Shown here: positions 52,785 through 61,465 of the stretch, piece by piece
Numbering within the stretch: the first letter of the stretch is position 1
Layout: each line of letters starts with the position of its first letter
From: Ekhidna sp051379705
GTDB taxonomy: Bacteria; Bacteroidota; Bacteroidia; Cytophagales; Cyclobacteriaceae
Assembly: GCF_051379705.1 (NCBI RefSeq)
Contig: NZ_CP179868.1
Coordinates: 2,976,001-3,040,000, forward strand
DNA length: 64,000 bases
Direction of reading: 5' to 3'
The notes under the pieces: model-generated
Told to the model about the DNA's origin: nothing
Databases searched by the model: none
What the model saw: the letters and a program-made list of their open reading frames with translations, nothing else
Made by a program: the position numbers and the translations under genes

Positions 52785-53265
52785 TAATCAAATTCTTTCT
52801 CAAGCCAAGGTTGATCAAATCATCCGCAGGATTGCCTATCAGATTTATGAGAACAACATGAAAGAAGATGTTGTACTCGTAGGGGTTGATTCTGGAGGAC
52901 GAAAGCTCGCTGATCAGATAAATGAGACATTGGCAGAAATAGCCGGCAAAAAATCAATTTGCCACACCATTTCACTCGATAAGGAAAACCCATTAAATAA
53001 GGATATTATCATAGATGGTGATGTCTCTGATCTCAATAAGAAGACTGTTATTTTGTGTGATGACGTACTTAATAGCGGGAGAACTTTAGCTTATAGCCTG
53101 ACTAAGCTGCTGACCTTAAAGGTTAAAAAAGTAGAGACTGCAGTTCTGGTTTTAAGGACTCACGGGAGGTTTCCAATATATGCGAACTACAAAGGCTACG
53201 AGCTTTCTACCACCATAAAAGAGCATGTAGAAGTACGACTCGGGGATGGAGTTTACCTACTATAA
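52777..53265 (+). CDS. Type I phosphoribosyltransferase, PyrR-like
   Basis: A 162-residue phosphoribosyltransferase. The PRPP-binding motif is VILCDDVLNSGRTL and the diphosphate loop is VGVDSGGRKLAD. The size and the C-terminal VEVRLGDGVYLL resemble PyrR and related uracil or hypoxanthine phosphoribosyltransferases. PyrR-like RNA-binding function cannot be judged from sequence alone. It overlaps the Lrp gene, which could tie its expression to nutrient status. It is followed by a strong terminator. Confidence 0.85.
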   Translation: MSNNQILSQAKVDQIIRRIAYQIYENNMKEDVVLVGVDSGGRKLADQINETLAEIAGKKSICHTISLDKENPLNKDIIIDGDVSDLNKKTVILCDDVLNSGRTLAYSLTKLLTLKVKKVETAVLVLRTHGRFPIYANYKGYELSTTIKEHVEVRLGDGVYLL

Positions 53266-53296
53266 AAAACCCCAACAATTTCTTGTCGGGGTTTCG
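53266..53296 (+). terminator. Rho-independent terminator after the phosphoribosyltransferase
   Basis: AAACCCCAACA (53267-53277) pairs with TGTCGGGGTTT (53284-53294) with one wobble and a 6-nt loop, directly after the stop codon. The T-run is short, but the A-run before the stem allows use in both directions. Confidence 0.8.
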
Positions 53297-53318
53297 CTAT
53301 TAGCAACCAAAAATCACC

Positions 53319-53966
53319 TTATCTACTAACGCTGCCTGTCGGGAACGAACCAGACGCATTATTATCTATACTATGAACACCTGTAAGTGTAGCAGGGATC
53401 ATTCCCGCTAATGGCTTCAGTGTAAAGGGAGCCTCACTATTGTCGGGATCCGGCTCAATGGAAATTACAACTGTTTTACCCCTCAAATCAGTTGGGAAAG
53501 TCAATCCGCTTGGCGCATTGTTGAGAAAATCTTCCCCAGGGTAACTCGGGCCCGCATTTGTTCCGCTAAATGGTGAAGACTCATCTGAAGCTCCGGCATC
53601 CGTAAATGTACCTGTAGTCAACGGCGTGCCGTCAATGACAACCCAACCTTCATATTTCCATCCAGCTTCAAGTGCCGGAAGGTCCAGACCAGCAACAGCA
53701 GAGCCAGAACTGTTATCAAGAAACCAAATACCACTAAATTCTTCTTCAGTAGCTCCAGTTCCTGTCGGTGCAGCTATGATGTATTTGCCTGTGGATCCCT
53801 CGAAATTTGAACCCACCGTAGAGGTACCCAGACTAGCTGAGTTACCATCAAATGCTCCGGCCAGAATTTTTGTAGCTGCTGGGGCAGGATCTGAATCTGG
53901 CACTGGCTCTATAGATAGTTTCCAAATATCAAGTGTTGGGTGAAGAGCGAAAGGTGCATAATACAA
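53319..53966 (-). pseudogene. 5'-truncated exported repeat protein (remnant)
   Basis: The frame is open for 215 residues, but its only start is TTG 53964-53966, with an in-frame stop five codons upstream and no signal peptide. The sequence looks like a protein with two copies of one domain. The second copy is complete (WKYEGWVVIDGTPLTTGTF ... VVISIEPDPDNSEAPFTLKP), while only the tail of the first remains (LSIEPVPDSDPAPAATKIL). Family members usually start with a lipoprotein signal. I infer loss of the signal peptide and half of domain one. A short expressed cytosolic form cannot be excluded. Confidence 0.65.
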
Positions 53967-54042
53967 CCATACAGTTGATCAGTGCACCAAATGAGGGAAG
54001 TACCTTCATTTTTCACCTTCCTAAATATCAGGTATCTGGCAC

Positions 54043-55086
54043 CTAATAGTCCTTGTATAGATTTGGCTTTTTAGTGAGCATTTGCAGACTCATGTCTACC
54101 AAATCTCCCATGCATTCGCAAGAAAGAAACCCTTCATCTTCATAAAATTCCGCTAATTCTTTCCTCAGTTTTTTGATGTTTTCAGGCTTTGATAGATGGT
54201 CTTCCTTCATGGCGGAAAGCAGATCATCCACACGCTTCTTTTCCACTTTTAATCGGTTGGCGATGTTTGATCGTTCTTCTCGCTGATATTGCCGCACGGT
54301 TTCTGGAGTCATGTGCTTCAAACCTATCTTAATGATGGGGTTATTCTGGGTGTAGTATTGTGGCAGATAGATTGCTCGTCTCCCTTCATAGGATTGCTGA
54401 TCAAAATCGATTGCCCTCAGTCGATACTCCACATCTTCAAAATCAGGCGTGATATCCACTACAAAGTTGCTGCTATGCATATCGCCGAGGAGGCGTACAA
54501 AGCAACGTTCGTTAAACTTCACAAATTCTTTGGCCAAACGAATTTCATTCAGGTTTGCACTTCCCAGGTACCGCTTGATAAACAGTTCCGCAGGCACGCC
54601 AACAATGTGTTCTTCTATGAGCGTTTCTTTATTAACTACATAACTTATTTTATTTGGAGATAATAGGTGTTCTAGCTCAAGACCATAGATTCTGGAAGCA
54701 TCTGCATTCTTGATATAGAAATAATCAAAGTTGTCGTTTATCTGATTTACTACCCTAACTCTAAAGGGTTGAGTATTGCCATAGGCGCATAAATCTACCC
54801 TGTCAATAATCAGGTGATCCATCACCGACAGATCTCCATCTGCCTTCATGATGGCGTAAACTTTTTTCAAGGAAGCATTGATATGATTCATGTCCCCTTG
54901 AGGGAAGAATACGGTTTCCCACAGTGTATCATTACCTGACTTGTCATACAGAGGGATGGAATTGTCATAGCGAAGTAAATCGCCATAATAGATCGGCAAG
55001 TCCATCTCTCGATCATATTTTTTGATGTAAGTGCGAAGTGCCCTACTTATCGGAAAAATTTCTTTTTTCTTACTAATAATTGCCAT
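54043..55086 (-). CDS. Unknown protein with protein-kinase-like catalytic motifs
   Basis: A 347-residue protein. I do not recognise a named family, but RLLGDMHSSNFVVD (198-211) followed by RAIDFDQQ (224-231) has the spacing and residues of the catalytic loop and metal-binding Asp of aminoglycoside-phosphotransferase or HipA-like kinases (Asp202, Asn207, Asp227). FYIKNAD (123-129) could supply the ATP-binding Lys. The C-terminal 90 residues are charged helices (RLKVEKKRVDDLLSAMKED). It lies 11 bp after the bestrophin gene on the same strand and is probably cotranscribed. The kinase assignment is an inference from motifs. Confidence 0.6.
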   Translation of the reverse strand: MAIISKKKEIFPISRALRTYIKKYDREMDLPIYYGDLLRYDNSIPLYDKSGNDTLWETVFFPQGDMNHINASLKKVYAIMKADGDLSVMDHLIIDRVDLCAYGNTQPFRVRVVNQINDNFDYFYIKNADASRIYGLELEHLLSPNKISYVVNKETLIEEHIVGVPAELFIKRYLGSANLNEIRLAKEFVKFNERCFVRLLGDMHSSNFVVDITPDFEDVEYRLRAIDFDQQSYEGRRAIYLPQYYTQNNPIIKIGLKHMTPETVRQYQREERSNIANRLKVEKKRVDDLLSAMKEDHLSKPENIKKLRKELAEFYEDEGFLSCECMGDLVDMSLQMLTKKPNLYKDY

Positions 55087-55097
55087 GAGAAAACAAG

Positions 55098-56057
55098 CTA
55101 GTCAAGATACTTCACACCGAAGCGTCCGATGGTGGGTTCGATTGGTGCTGGAATTGTTTCGCTATTAATCATTTCCAGTAAATCTATTTCAATGTTTCTG
55201 GTTATAGTAGTGATTGGCGTATCAGCTGCGCGTCCTTCGAATGGGTCCTCGGTGATAGCACCGGACTTTTCTAAAATGGTAAATACAAACGAAATCGCAA
55301 TTGACATAGGAATAGCGCTCCAACTCATATCGCTCACAAGCGAAAAGGGCAGGCAGGTCACAAAAAGCCATAAAAAAACACCCGTAAAATAGTTGTAGTA
55401 ATAAGGGAAGATTGTGCCTTTGATACGTTCAGCCATGCCCTGAAGGCTATAAAACTCTTTGATGATGTTGGCCAGTTCCATGTGACGAAAATCTTCAATG
55501 ATATTTTCATTATAGGCATCCTGAAGTCTCTCGCTTTGTCGGTGCAACAATTGGGTCGGCTTATTATGCACTTTTCTAATTCGTTCAATTTCCTTTTTCG
55601 GAAGGTATTTTTCCAAATCATCCCAATGATTCTGCTTTCGCAAATGCATGATTAATGCATAGAGCCAGCCAATATGTCTTGTGATGAGCTCTTTTCTCCA
55701 CGTAATTACCGCTTTTTCCTTCACTTTTTCATCTGAAAAGTGTGTAGATGAAAAGGTGCATATCATCACTCCAAAAGTGCGACTTGCATTGACAATTCCT
55801 CCCCATACTTTTCTGGCTTCCCACCATCGATCATAGGCGCTGTTGTTTCTAAAACCAAGAAATATGGCCAAAGCGCCACCAAGAATGGTTACAGGAACAA
55901 CGGGTAGGGTCACCGGCTCAAAATCAAATATTTCACCGAATTCATACTGAAATACAGCAATGATGGAAATGATCGTAAATAAGAATATGTTTTTTCGATT
56001 GTAGAACGCGATCCCAAAGACTTGCTTGAAAGGATTGTCAGAATATTTTAATATCAT
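55098..56057 (-). CDS. Bestrophin-family anion channel
   Basis: A 319-residue membrane protein of the bestrophin (UPF0187) family. The hallmark LGFRNNSAYDRWWEARKVWG follows the first helices, and SASRTF-like NASRTF comes next. Four transmembrane segments are predicted (IFLFTIISIIAVFQ, VTILGGALAIFLGF, YFTGVFLWLFVTCLPF, IPMSIAISFVFTILE). These form pentameric channels for chloride or other anions. It lies between a glycosyltransferase gene and the kinase-like gene, with 1-11 bp gaps, so an operon is likely. Confidence 0.92.
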   Translation of the reverse strand: MILKYSDNPFKQVFGIAFYNRKNIFLFTIISIIAVFQYEFGEIFDFEPVTLPVVPVTILGGALAIFLGFRNNSAYDRWWEARKVWGGIVNASRTFGVMICTFSSTHFSDEKVKEKAVITWRKELITRHIGWLYALIMHLRKQNHWDDLEKYLPKKEIERIRKVHNKPTQLLHRQSERLQDAYNENIIEDFRHMELANIIKEFYSLQGMAERIKGTIFPYYYNYFTGVFLWLFVTCLPFSLVSDMSWSAIPMSIAISFVFTILEKSGAITEDPFEGRAADTPITTITRNIEIDLLEMINSETIPAPIEPTIGRFGVKYLD

Positions 56058-56058
56058 C

Positions 56059-57132
56059 TTATGTCAACATTTCGAGAAACCTCTTAGCGGAAGTTTCACA
56101 CCAGTTTCTAAATTTATCACCCACATCATTATGCTGTGGAAGATAATTCAACAAAACTTCCAGATCAAAAATTTCACTGGACACTCCAGCACCAGCTTTT
56201 TTTGCATCCAAAGCGTTACAGGCCTGTTCATAATGACCTTTCACGGGTACCATTAAAATTGGTTTGCCCATGTACATGGCTTCACATACAGACTCAAACC
56301 CGGCTGTGGTTAAGTAGCCTCTGCAGCTTGCCATCATTTGTATAAACTTATCATCATCGAGTCTATGAAAGGTAAGTGTCTCATCTGCTTTCAATTCATT
56401 CGGTTCATCTTTTTTGTCCCAAAAACAATGAATGGGTATTTCTGGATGCTTTGCATGAAAAGCCTTAACATCGGATGAATAACCGTGATTGACCATGTAC
56501 ACTAGAAAATGATCGCCGAGAGAGGGCTTAATAGTCTTGGCTTTTTCTCTTAAGAGTGGAGGTACTACAAATAGTTTTTTGCCGGGCTCGTCGGCCATAG
56601 GCTGAAAGGATAGCCCAAGAATTTTATCGGCGCCATAGGCTGCCAATCTATTACCGACTAGCAAGGACGACTTATCGTAAAAGCGTCCTTTCGGAAATTC
56701 AAATGTGGAATGGTTGAGTAGGAATTGATGCGCCAGTGCAACGTGCTTGACTTTGGGTCTCTTGAGCATGAAATACAAACCACTCAGAAAATCATAGAAA
56801 TTGATGATAACGTCGGGTTTTTCTTTTTTAACTATGGTATCAATCTGGTTAACACTTTTGACGAAAGTTCGATACTTTCTCAAATTCGTTGTGAGCGTCT
56901 TGAATACGTTAACAGATCGAGCATTTTTGTCTGTGACGAAATTGGGACTTTCTAGCTGCGAAACCGGGCTTTCAATTTGATCTATGAAGAACTTTGGCAA
57001 CTCTCGATTCTTACTTTTACCAACAATCACATGAGTAATGTCATGTCCATTTTCTTTTAAGATTTGGAATAATGAAATGGCCTGGGTCATGTGCCCGCGT
57101 CCCTCTCCCTGAACAATGAAAATATATTTCAA
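56059..57132 (-). CDS. Glycosyltransferase, GT28/MurG-like
   Basis: A 357-residue GT-B protein. The N-terminal loop YIFIVQGEGRGHMTQAISLF is the acceptor-side glycine-rich motif of MurG/GT28 enzymes. The C-terminal half has LTTAGFESVCEAMYMGKPILMVPVKGHYEQACNA, split here by the TTAGFES donor motif and the QACNA segment. The substrate is unknown. It starts 13 bp after the histidine kinase stop, so it may belong to the same transcript as the two-component system and the bestrophin. Confidence 0.85.
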   Translation of the reverse strand: MKYIFIVQGEGRGHMTQAISLFQILKENGHDITHVIVGKSKNRELPKFFIDQIESPVSQLESPNFVTDKNARSVNVFKTLTTNLRKYRTFVKSVNQIDTIVKKEKPDVIINFYDFLSGLYFMLKRPKVKHVALAHQFLLNHSTFEFPKGRFYDKSSLLVGNRLAAYGADKILGLSFQPMADEPGKKLFVVPPLLREKAKTIKPSLGDHFLVYMVNHGYSSDVKAFHAKHPEIPIHCFWDKKDEPNELKADETLTFHRLDDDKFIQMMASCRGYLTTAGFESVCEAMYMGKPILMVPVKGHYEQACNALDAKKAGAGVSSEIFDLEVLLNYLPQHNDVGDKFRNWCETSAKRFLEMLT

Positions 57133-57145
57133 ATTGAGCTAGTTA

Positions 57146-58510
57146 TTAGCTCGCAAACTTAAGTAGAAACTCAGTGCCTTCACCGATTTGAGACTTTGCC
57201 GTTATGTTACCGCCATGTTTCCTCATGATTTGTTTGGAAAGGCTCAGCCCAATTCCGGATCCGTTTTTCTTTGTGGTGAAGAATGGGATAAAAATTTTCT
57301 TCAAAGCTTCTTCCTCTATGCCTGTCCCATTGTCAGCAACGGAAATATAAGCACCACCACCATCAGTTGGCATTGCGGTGATTGTTAGCGATTTATTCTC
57401 TTTTTCTGCAGCAGCTAATGCTTGAATGGCATTCTTAACCACATTGATGATTACCTGCTCTATCTGCTCTCTATCAATATTCACTTTCAACTTCGGTTTA
57501 ACTGAGCAATTGACTGTGATGTTTGATTGTTCGGAATCCGGTTTTAGGAGCATCAACACATGCTTGATCATATCTTCAACCTCTACAGGCGCCAATGATG
57601 GTAGCTTGATTCGAGTCATGTTTCTGAAGTCGGAAACGAATTTGATCAGGCTTTCACTTCTATTGTGGATCGTTTTGACCGATAGATAAAAGTCCTGAAT
57701 AGTGTCATCCGGGATCTCGTTTATATTCTTCCCATTTTTCAGAAATTCATCCAACTCTGTTTCTACTGTAGCTGCCAATGATGAAATAGGAGTTACGGAA
57801 TTCATGATCTCATGAGTAAGCACACGAATCAGATTTTGCCATGCTTCCATTTCCTTTTCTTCCAGCTCAGATTGAATGTTCTGAATGGACACGAGTTTAA
57901 ATGCTTTTCCTAGAAGCGAAAGCTCAATCGCATACACAGCTAGCTGCACCTCATCATCGTTTTTAGTGATTTTAATCAAATCTCTGCCACCAGTTTTCAA
58001 TTCTTTGAAGGAGTCTTGGAGATTGGGATGCTCACGTCCAATTTGATTGATATTCTTGATCATTTTGATATCGAGCAACTTCTTGGCTGCATTATTCATG
58101 ATCTGAACTTCGCCAGCTGCGTCAAAGGTGATAATACCAATGCCTATGTGCTGCACGATGGTGCGCAAGTACTGATGCTGAGCTTCTTTATCTGCACGGA
58201 TCTCTCGAAATTTCCTAAGGATCTCATTGAACTCATGATACAGCAAGTCTCGGCTGGACCCAGATTTTTTTTCCGGATAGGTGTTTGTGAAATCATCGTA
58301 ATGGATGCTTTCAAGAAAATGAACAATCTCCCGATTCGACTTTTCCAGAAAATTGTATAAGTACCACGCCTGAAAAGCGGTAAGTACAAAAACTAGAAAT
58401 TTTGTGAAAAAATAGGAGTCAGAGTAATACAGTGATGTAAACAAAAACATGGTAAGCAGGAGCAAAACCATCCTGCCAATCAACTGAACTTTAAATGATT
58501 TATAAACCAT
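57146..58510 (-). CDS. Sensor histidine kinase, NtrB/PAS type
   Basis: A 454-residue membrane kinase. Two N-terminal transmembrane helices (about 11-26 and 33-52) are followed by a linker and a PAS-like domain (GIGIITFDAAGEVQIMNNAA). The phosphoacceptor is in LTHEIMNSVTPISSLA, and the N box is NVVKNAIQAL. G boxes are VADNGTGIEEEALKKIF and GSGIGLSLSKQI. No periplasmic sensor domain is present because the two helices are close together. The start overlaps the response regulator by 11 bp, so this is a cognate pair. Confidence 0.92.
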   Translation of the reverse strand: MVYKSFKVQLIGRMVLLLLTMFLFTSLYYSDSYFFTKFLVFVLTAFQAWYLYNFLEKSNREIVHFLESIHYDDFTNTYPEKKSGSSRDLLYHEFNEILRKFREIRADKEAQHQYLRTIVQHIGIGIITFDAAGEVQIMNNAAKKLLDIKMIKNINQIGREHPNLQDSFKELKTGGRDLIKITKNDDEVQLAVYAIELSLLGKAFKLVSIQNIQSELEEKEMEAWQNLIRVLTHEIMNSVTPISSLAATVETELDEFLKNGKNINEIPDDTIQDFYLSVKTIHNRSESLIKFVSDFRNMTRIKLPSLAPVEVEDMIKHVLMLLKPDSEQSNITVNCSVKPKLKVNIDREQIEQVIINVVKNAIQALAAAEKENKSLTITAMPTDGGGAYISVADNGTGIEEEALKKIFIPFFTTKKNGSGIGLSLSKQIMRKHGGNITAKSQIGEGTEFLLKFAS

Positions 58511-59879
58511 GCTTTTCTAATCTTCTATATAGGGAAGCTCGTGTGAGTCCAAGCTCTTTAGCTGCTTTGGAAATATTTCCTTCATACTTGTTCACCACCT
58601 TTTGTATAGTGATTTTTTCCATATCGTCCAGATTATAAGAGTCTGGTTCGAGTGAAAGGTTGCTTTCAGGCTTCTGTGCGAGGAAGAAAAAGTCCTCAGG
58701 CATCAGTTGCCCATTGTCGCTCATAATGATTGCGCGCTCTATTGCATGCTGCAGCTCTCGAATGTTTCCTGGCCATGGATATTTTTGAAGCTTACCTACT
58801 GTTGAAGGTGCAACACCATCGATGGTCTTTCGGTACTTTCCGGCATACATTTTCACGAAATGATTCGCTAGCTGCTCCATGTCTTCCATTCGCTCACGGA
58901 GAGGTGGAAGCTGGATCTCTACGGTGTTGATTCTATATAATAGATCCTGCCGGAAGGTGTTTTCATTCACCATCTCATACACAGGCATATTTGTAGCGCT
59001 TATTAAACGGATATCAACGGGAACCTCTTGATTGCTGCCTATTCGGGTTACTTTTCTATTCTGAATGGCGGTTAACAATTTAGACTGAAGTGGCTGACTT
59101 AGGTTGCCAATTTCATCCAAAAATAGCGTGCCACCTGAAGCAACTTCGAATCGTCCTGCCCGGTCTTCTTTCGCATCTGTAAATGAGCCTTTCTTATGCC
59201 CGAATAGCTCACTTTCAAATAATGATTCAGTGATTGCGCCCATGTCTACACCAATGAACGGCATGTCTTTCCTGAGTGATTTTTGGTGAATAGCTCTGGC
59301 AATGAGCTCTTTTCCAGTTCCATTTTCACCTAAAATCAAAACGTTTGCATCCGTGGCTGCTACCTTATCAATGAGCTTAAATACTTTCTTGATCGCGTCG
59401 CTTTCTCCAATAATATCTTTAAAAGCCTTGCTGCTATCTGCCTGAAGTGTTTTACTGGTTTGCTTTAGTTGTGAGACCTCTTTATAGCTCTTTTTTAATC
59501 TTGAGGCACTAGAAAGGGTGGCTAGAAGTTTCTCATTTTGCCACGGTTTTAGCACAAAGTCGGTAGCTCCTGCCTTCAACGCTTGTACAGCCATCTCCAC
59601 GTCACCAAAGGCAGTGATGAGAATCACTACGGCTTGTGGATCTTTCTCTAATATCTGTTCAAGCCAATAAAAACCTTCCTTACCACTGGTAGTATCCTGG
59701 CTATAATTCATATCCAGAAGAATGACATCAAATGAATCATTGTTGAGTAGGAAAGGAATCTTCCTTGGATCTTTTTCTATGACAACCTCTTTGATGTGTT
59801 TCTTTAGCAGCATTTTGGCAGCTAACAGTACATCCTCGTCATCGTCAATTATTAGAATTTTATTTATTTCTTCGTCCAC
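58500..59879 (-). CDS. Sigma54-dependent response regulator, NtrC family
   Basis: A 459-residue regulator in three domains. The receiver (1-120) has acidic pocket IDDDED, phosphoacceptor Asp56 in DVILLDMNYS and Lys111. The AAA+ domain (about 155-385) has Walker A GENGTGKE (184-191) and Walker B LFLDE (252-256). The C-terminal Fis-type HTH is NISKAAKELGLTRASLYRRL. The sigma54-contact loop reads GSFTDA (231-236) instead of GAFTGA, a variant I recall as common in Bacteroidota. It overlaps its kinase gene by 11 bp and has a sigma54-like promoter upstream. Confidence 0.92.
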   Translation of the reverse strand: MDEEINKILIIDDDEDVLLAAKMLLKKHIKEVVIEKDPRKIPFLLNNDSFDVILLDMNYSQDTTSGKEGFYWLEQILEKDPQAVVILITAFGDVEMAVQALKAGATDFVLKPWQNEKLLATLSSASRLKKSYKEVSQLKQTSKTLQADSSKAFKDIIGESDAIKKVFKLIDKVAATDANVLILGENGTGKELIARAIHQKSLRKDMPFIGVDMGAITESLFESELFGHKKGSFTDAKEDRAGRFEVASGGTLFLDEIGNLSQPLQSKLLTAIQNRKVTRIGSNQEVPVDIRLISATNMPVYEMVNENTFRQDLLYRINTVEIQLPPLRERMEDMEQLANHFVKMYAGKYRKTIDGVAPSTVGKLQKYPWPGNIRELQHAIERAIIMSDNGQLMPEDFFFLAQKPESNLSLEPDSYNLDDMEKITIQKVVNKYEGNISKAAKELGLTRASLYRRLEKHGL

Positions 59880-59909
59880 TTGGTTTTGTATTTATGTAAT
59901 TATCTAAAA

Positions 59910-59926
59910 GGCTACAACTGTGCCAA
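59910..59926 (-). promoter_or_regulatory. Candidate sigma54 (-24/-12) promoter of the response-regulator operon
   Basis: On the minus strand the sequence reads TTGGCACAGTTGTAGCC. TGGCAC fits the -24 element exactly, the GG-to-GC spacing is the required 10 nt, and the -12 element is TAGC instead of TTGC. Transcription would start near 59898, about 19 nt before the regulator ATG at 59879. This suggests autoregulation by the encoded NtrC-type activator. Confidence 0.6.
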
Positions 59927-59998
59927 GATCTAAAATAGGTCTTAAAGCAGTTCTAGCACTAAATGTAATTAAATAAATGTTCGAAAGTGAACAGTTAG

Positions 59999-61465
59999 CT
60001 ATTGATTATTTACAATATTGAACACATCGGCTAATCCAAGCATAGGCACGCCGGTGATGTGGTAGTATTCGGCTTTGCTTTTTTCCCATTTAGTAAAAGC
60101 ATCGAAATAGTCTGTTTGGGCTTCTATGTACTTGTCCTGCTGAATATTCAATTTGAAAAGATCAGTTTCCCCGTTTTGCAAGTTTATGATCTCAGCTTCC
60201 AGCAGTCTACGATAATTCTGAGAAACTCCTTGATATTGGAATAGCAAATCTTGAAAAGCATTGCTTTGGGCATATGCTCCCAGTACCTCGTTCTTTATAT
60301 TGATTTGGCTTTGAGCAAGCTCATATTCGTTGCTTTGGAGCTTTAGGCGAGTCTGTTGGAGCTTACCGCGTTCCTTTCTTAGCAATATGGGGAAAGAAAA
60401 GTCTATACCCATTTTATAATTTTCACCAAAATCTACTGACCCTCCGTTGAAGTTTGGATCCAGCGGCGCATCAATCAGCGAGTAAGACAGATCCACTTGT
60501 GGTTTTATGCTTTCCTTGGCCCATCGGAGATCAGCATCTAGCTGATTTCTTTTTCCCTCAAGTTTTCCGATTTCAGGATGATTCGTAAGGGCAAATTCAA
60601 TTGCACCTCTCAGTTCAGTATCCTGAGGAGTTGTGAATAGTGTGGTTGAATCCGGTAGGACAGATGGGAATAATTCCAAAGGGACAAGGTTTTCTGACCA
60701 CAGGTGTTTGGATATATTCAATTTGGAAAGTTCGTATTCCAGCTGTGTTTTTCTAAAATCTACAGTTCGCTTCTGCAAATTGATTTTCGCCTGGAGCGTA
60801 TCAACAACTGCCGCTTCTCCAAATTCAAAATCTATTAGCGTGCGATCAAAAAGGTTTTGAGCTAAATCTATCGCCTGATCCATTAGCTGCATTCGCTGGT
60901 AGAATAGATACCAATTCCAGTAGTCTTTGATGATCGTGAATAGTATTTTGTTGACTTCCTTGATTTGTTCTGCTTCAGCAATCTGCGAGAAGGCATTTGC
61001 TCGTTTAATCATATTCCTGCGTTCATCAAAAAACAATCCTTTTCCCAGTGGGACTGAGACACCTAGAGCAACCTGCTGATTATCTGTAACATCAGAAATA
61101 AAATTTTCCGGATTTAAAAACTGTCCGCTGTTTTGAGTGAATTCAATTTTTGGATCAATACCTATCCATGTTGGAACTTTGAATGTGGTATTCAAGAGAT
61201 TGTAATATTCAATTTCTTTAAAATCTTTTAGATCGTAGTTGAGTTCGACCTTCGGGTCTAGCTGTCCTCGCGCTTCACGAATGGTAGCTTCCGCATTGTC
61301 ATTTAGCAGATTAGCTTGCTTTACTATAGGGTGGTAGGAGAGAGCCATCTTCAACACAGTCTCTATTGATAAGAAAGATGTATCAGCGGCAGCTGAGTCT
61401 GCAGCGGTCACCTGACTAAACAGCAAACTTGGAAGTATTAATAGTATGGATAAAAACACTCTCAT
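59999..61465 (-). CDS. TolC-family outer-membrane efflux protein
   Basis: A 488-residue protein. A signal peptide (MRVFLSILLILPSLLFSQVTA) is followed by two repeats of long helices and short strands typical of TolC, for example AFSQIAEAEQIKEVNKILFTIIKDYW and the closing GETDLFKLNIQQDKYIEAQ. It would form the outer-membrane exit duct for the linked ABC exporter. The start overlaps the HlyD stop in an ATGA. It is the last gene of the export operon. Confidence 0.9.
   Translation of the reverse strand: MRVFLSILLILPSLLFSQVTAADSAAADTSFLSIETVLKMALSYHPIVKQANLLNDNAEATIREARGQLDPKVELNYDLKDFKEIEYYNLLNTTFKVPTWIGIDPKIEFTQNSGQFLNPENFISDVTDNQQVALGVSVPLGKGLFFDERRNMIKRANAFSQIAEAEQIKEVNKILFTIIKDYWNWYLFYQRMQLMDQAIDLAQNLFDRTLIDFEFGEAAVVDTLQAKINLQKRTVDFRKTQLEYELSKLNISKHLWSENLVPLELFPSVLPDSTTLFTTPQDTELRGAIEFALTNHPEIGKLEGKRNQLDADLRWAKESIKPQVDLSYSLIDAPLDPNFNGGSVDFGENYKMGIDFSFPILLRKERGKLQQTRLKLQSNEYELAQSQINIKNEVLGAYAQSNAFQDLLFQYQGVSQNYRRLLEAEIINLQNGETDLFKLNIQQDKYIEAQTDYFDAFTKWEKSKAEYYHITGVPMLGLADVFNIVNNQ

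Noticed and set aside
53626..53943. 105-residue plus-strand frame opposite the truncated exported-protein remnant
   Set aside because: The minus-strand frame has recognisable duplicated domains; the plus frame is its antisense shadow.
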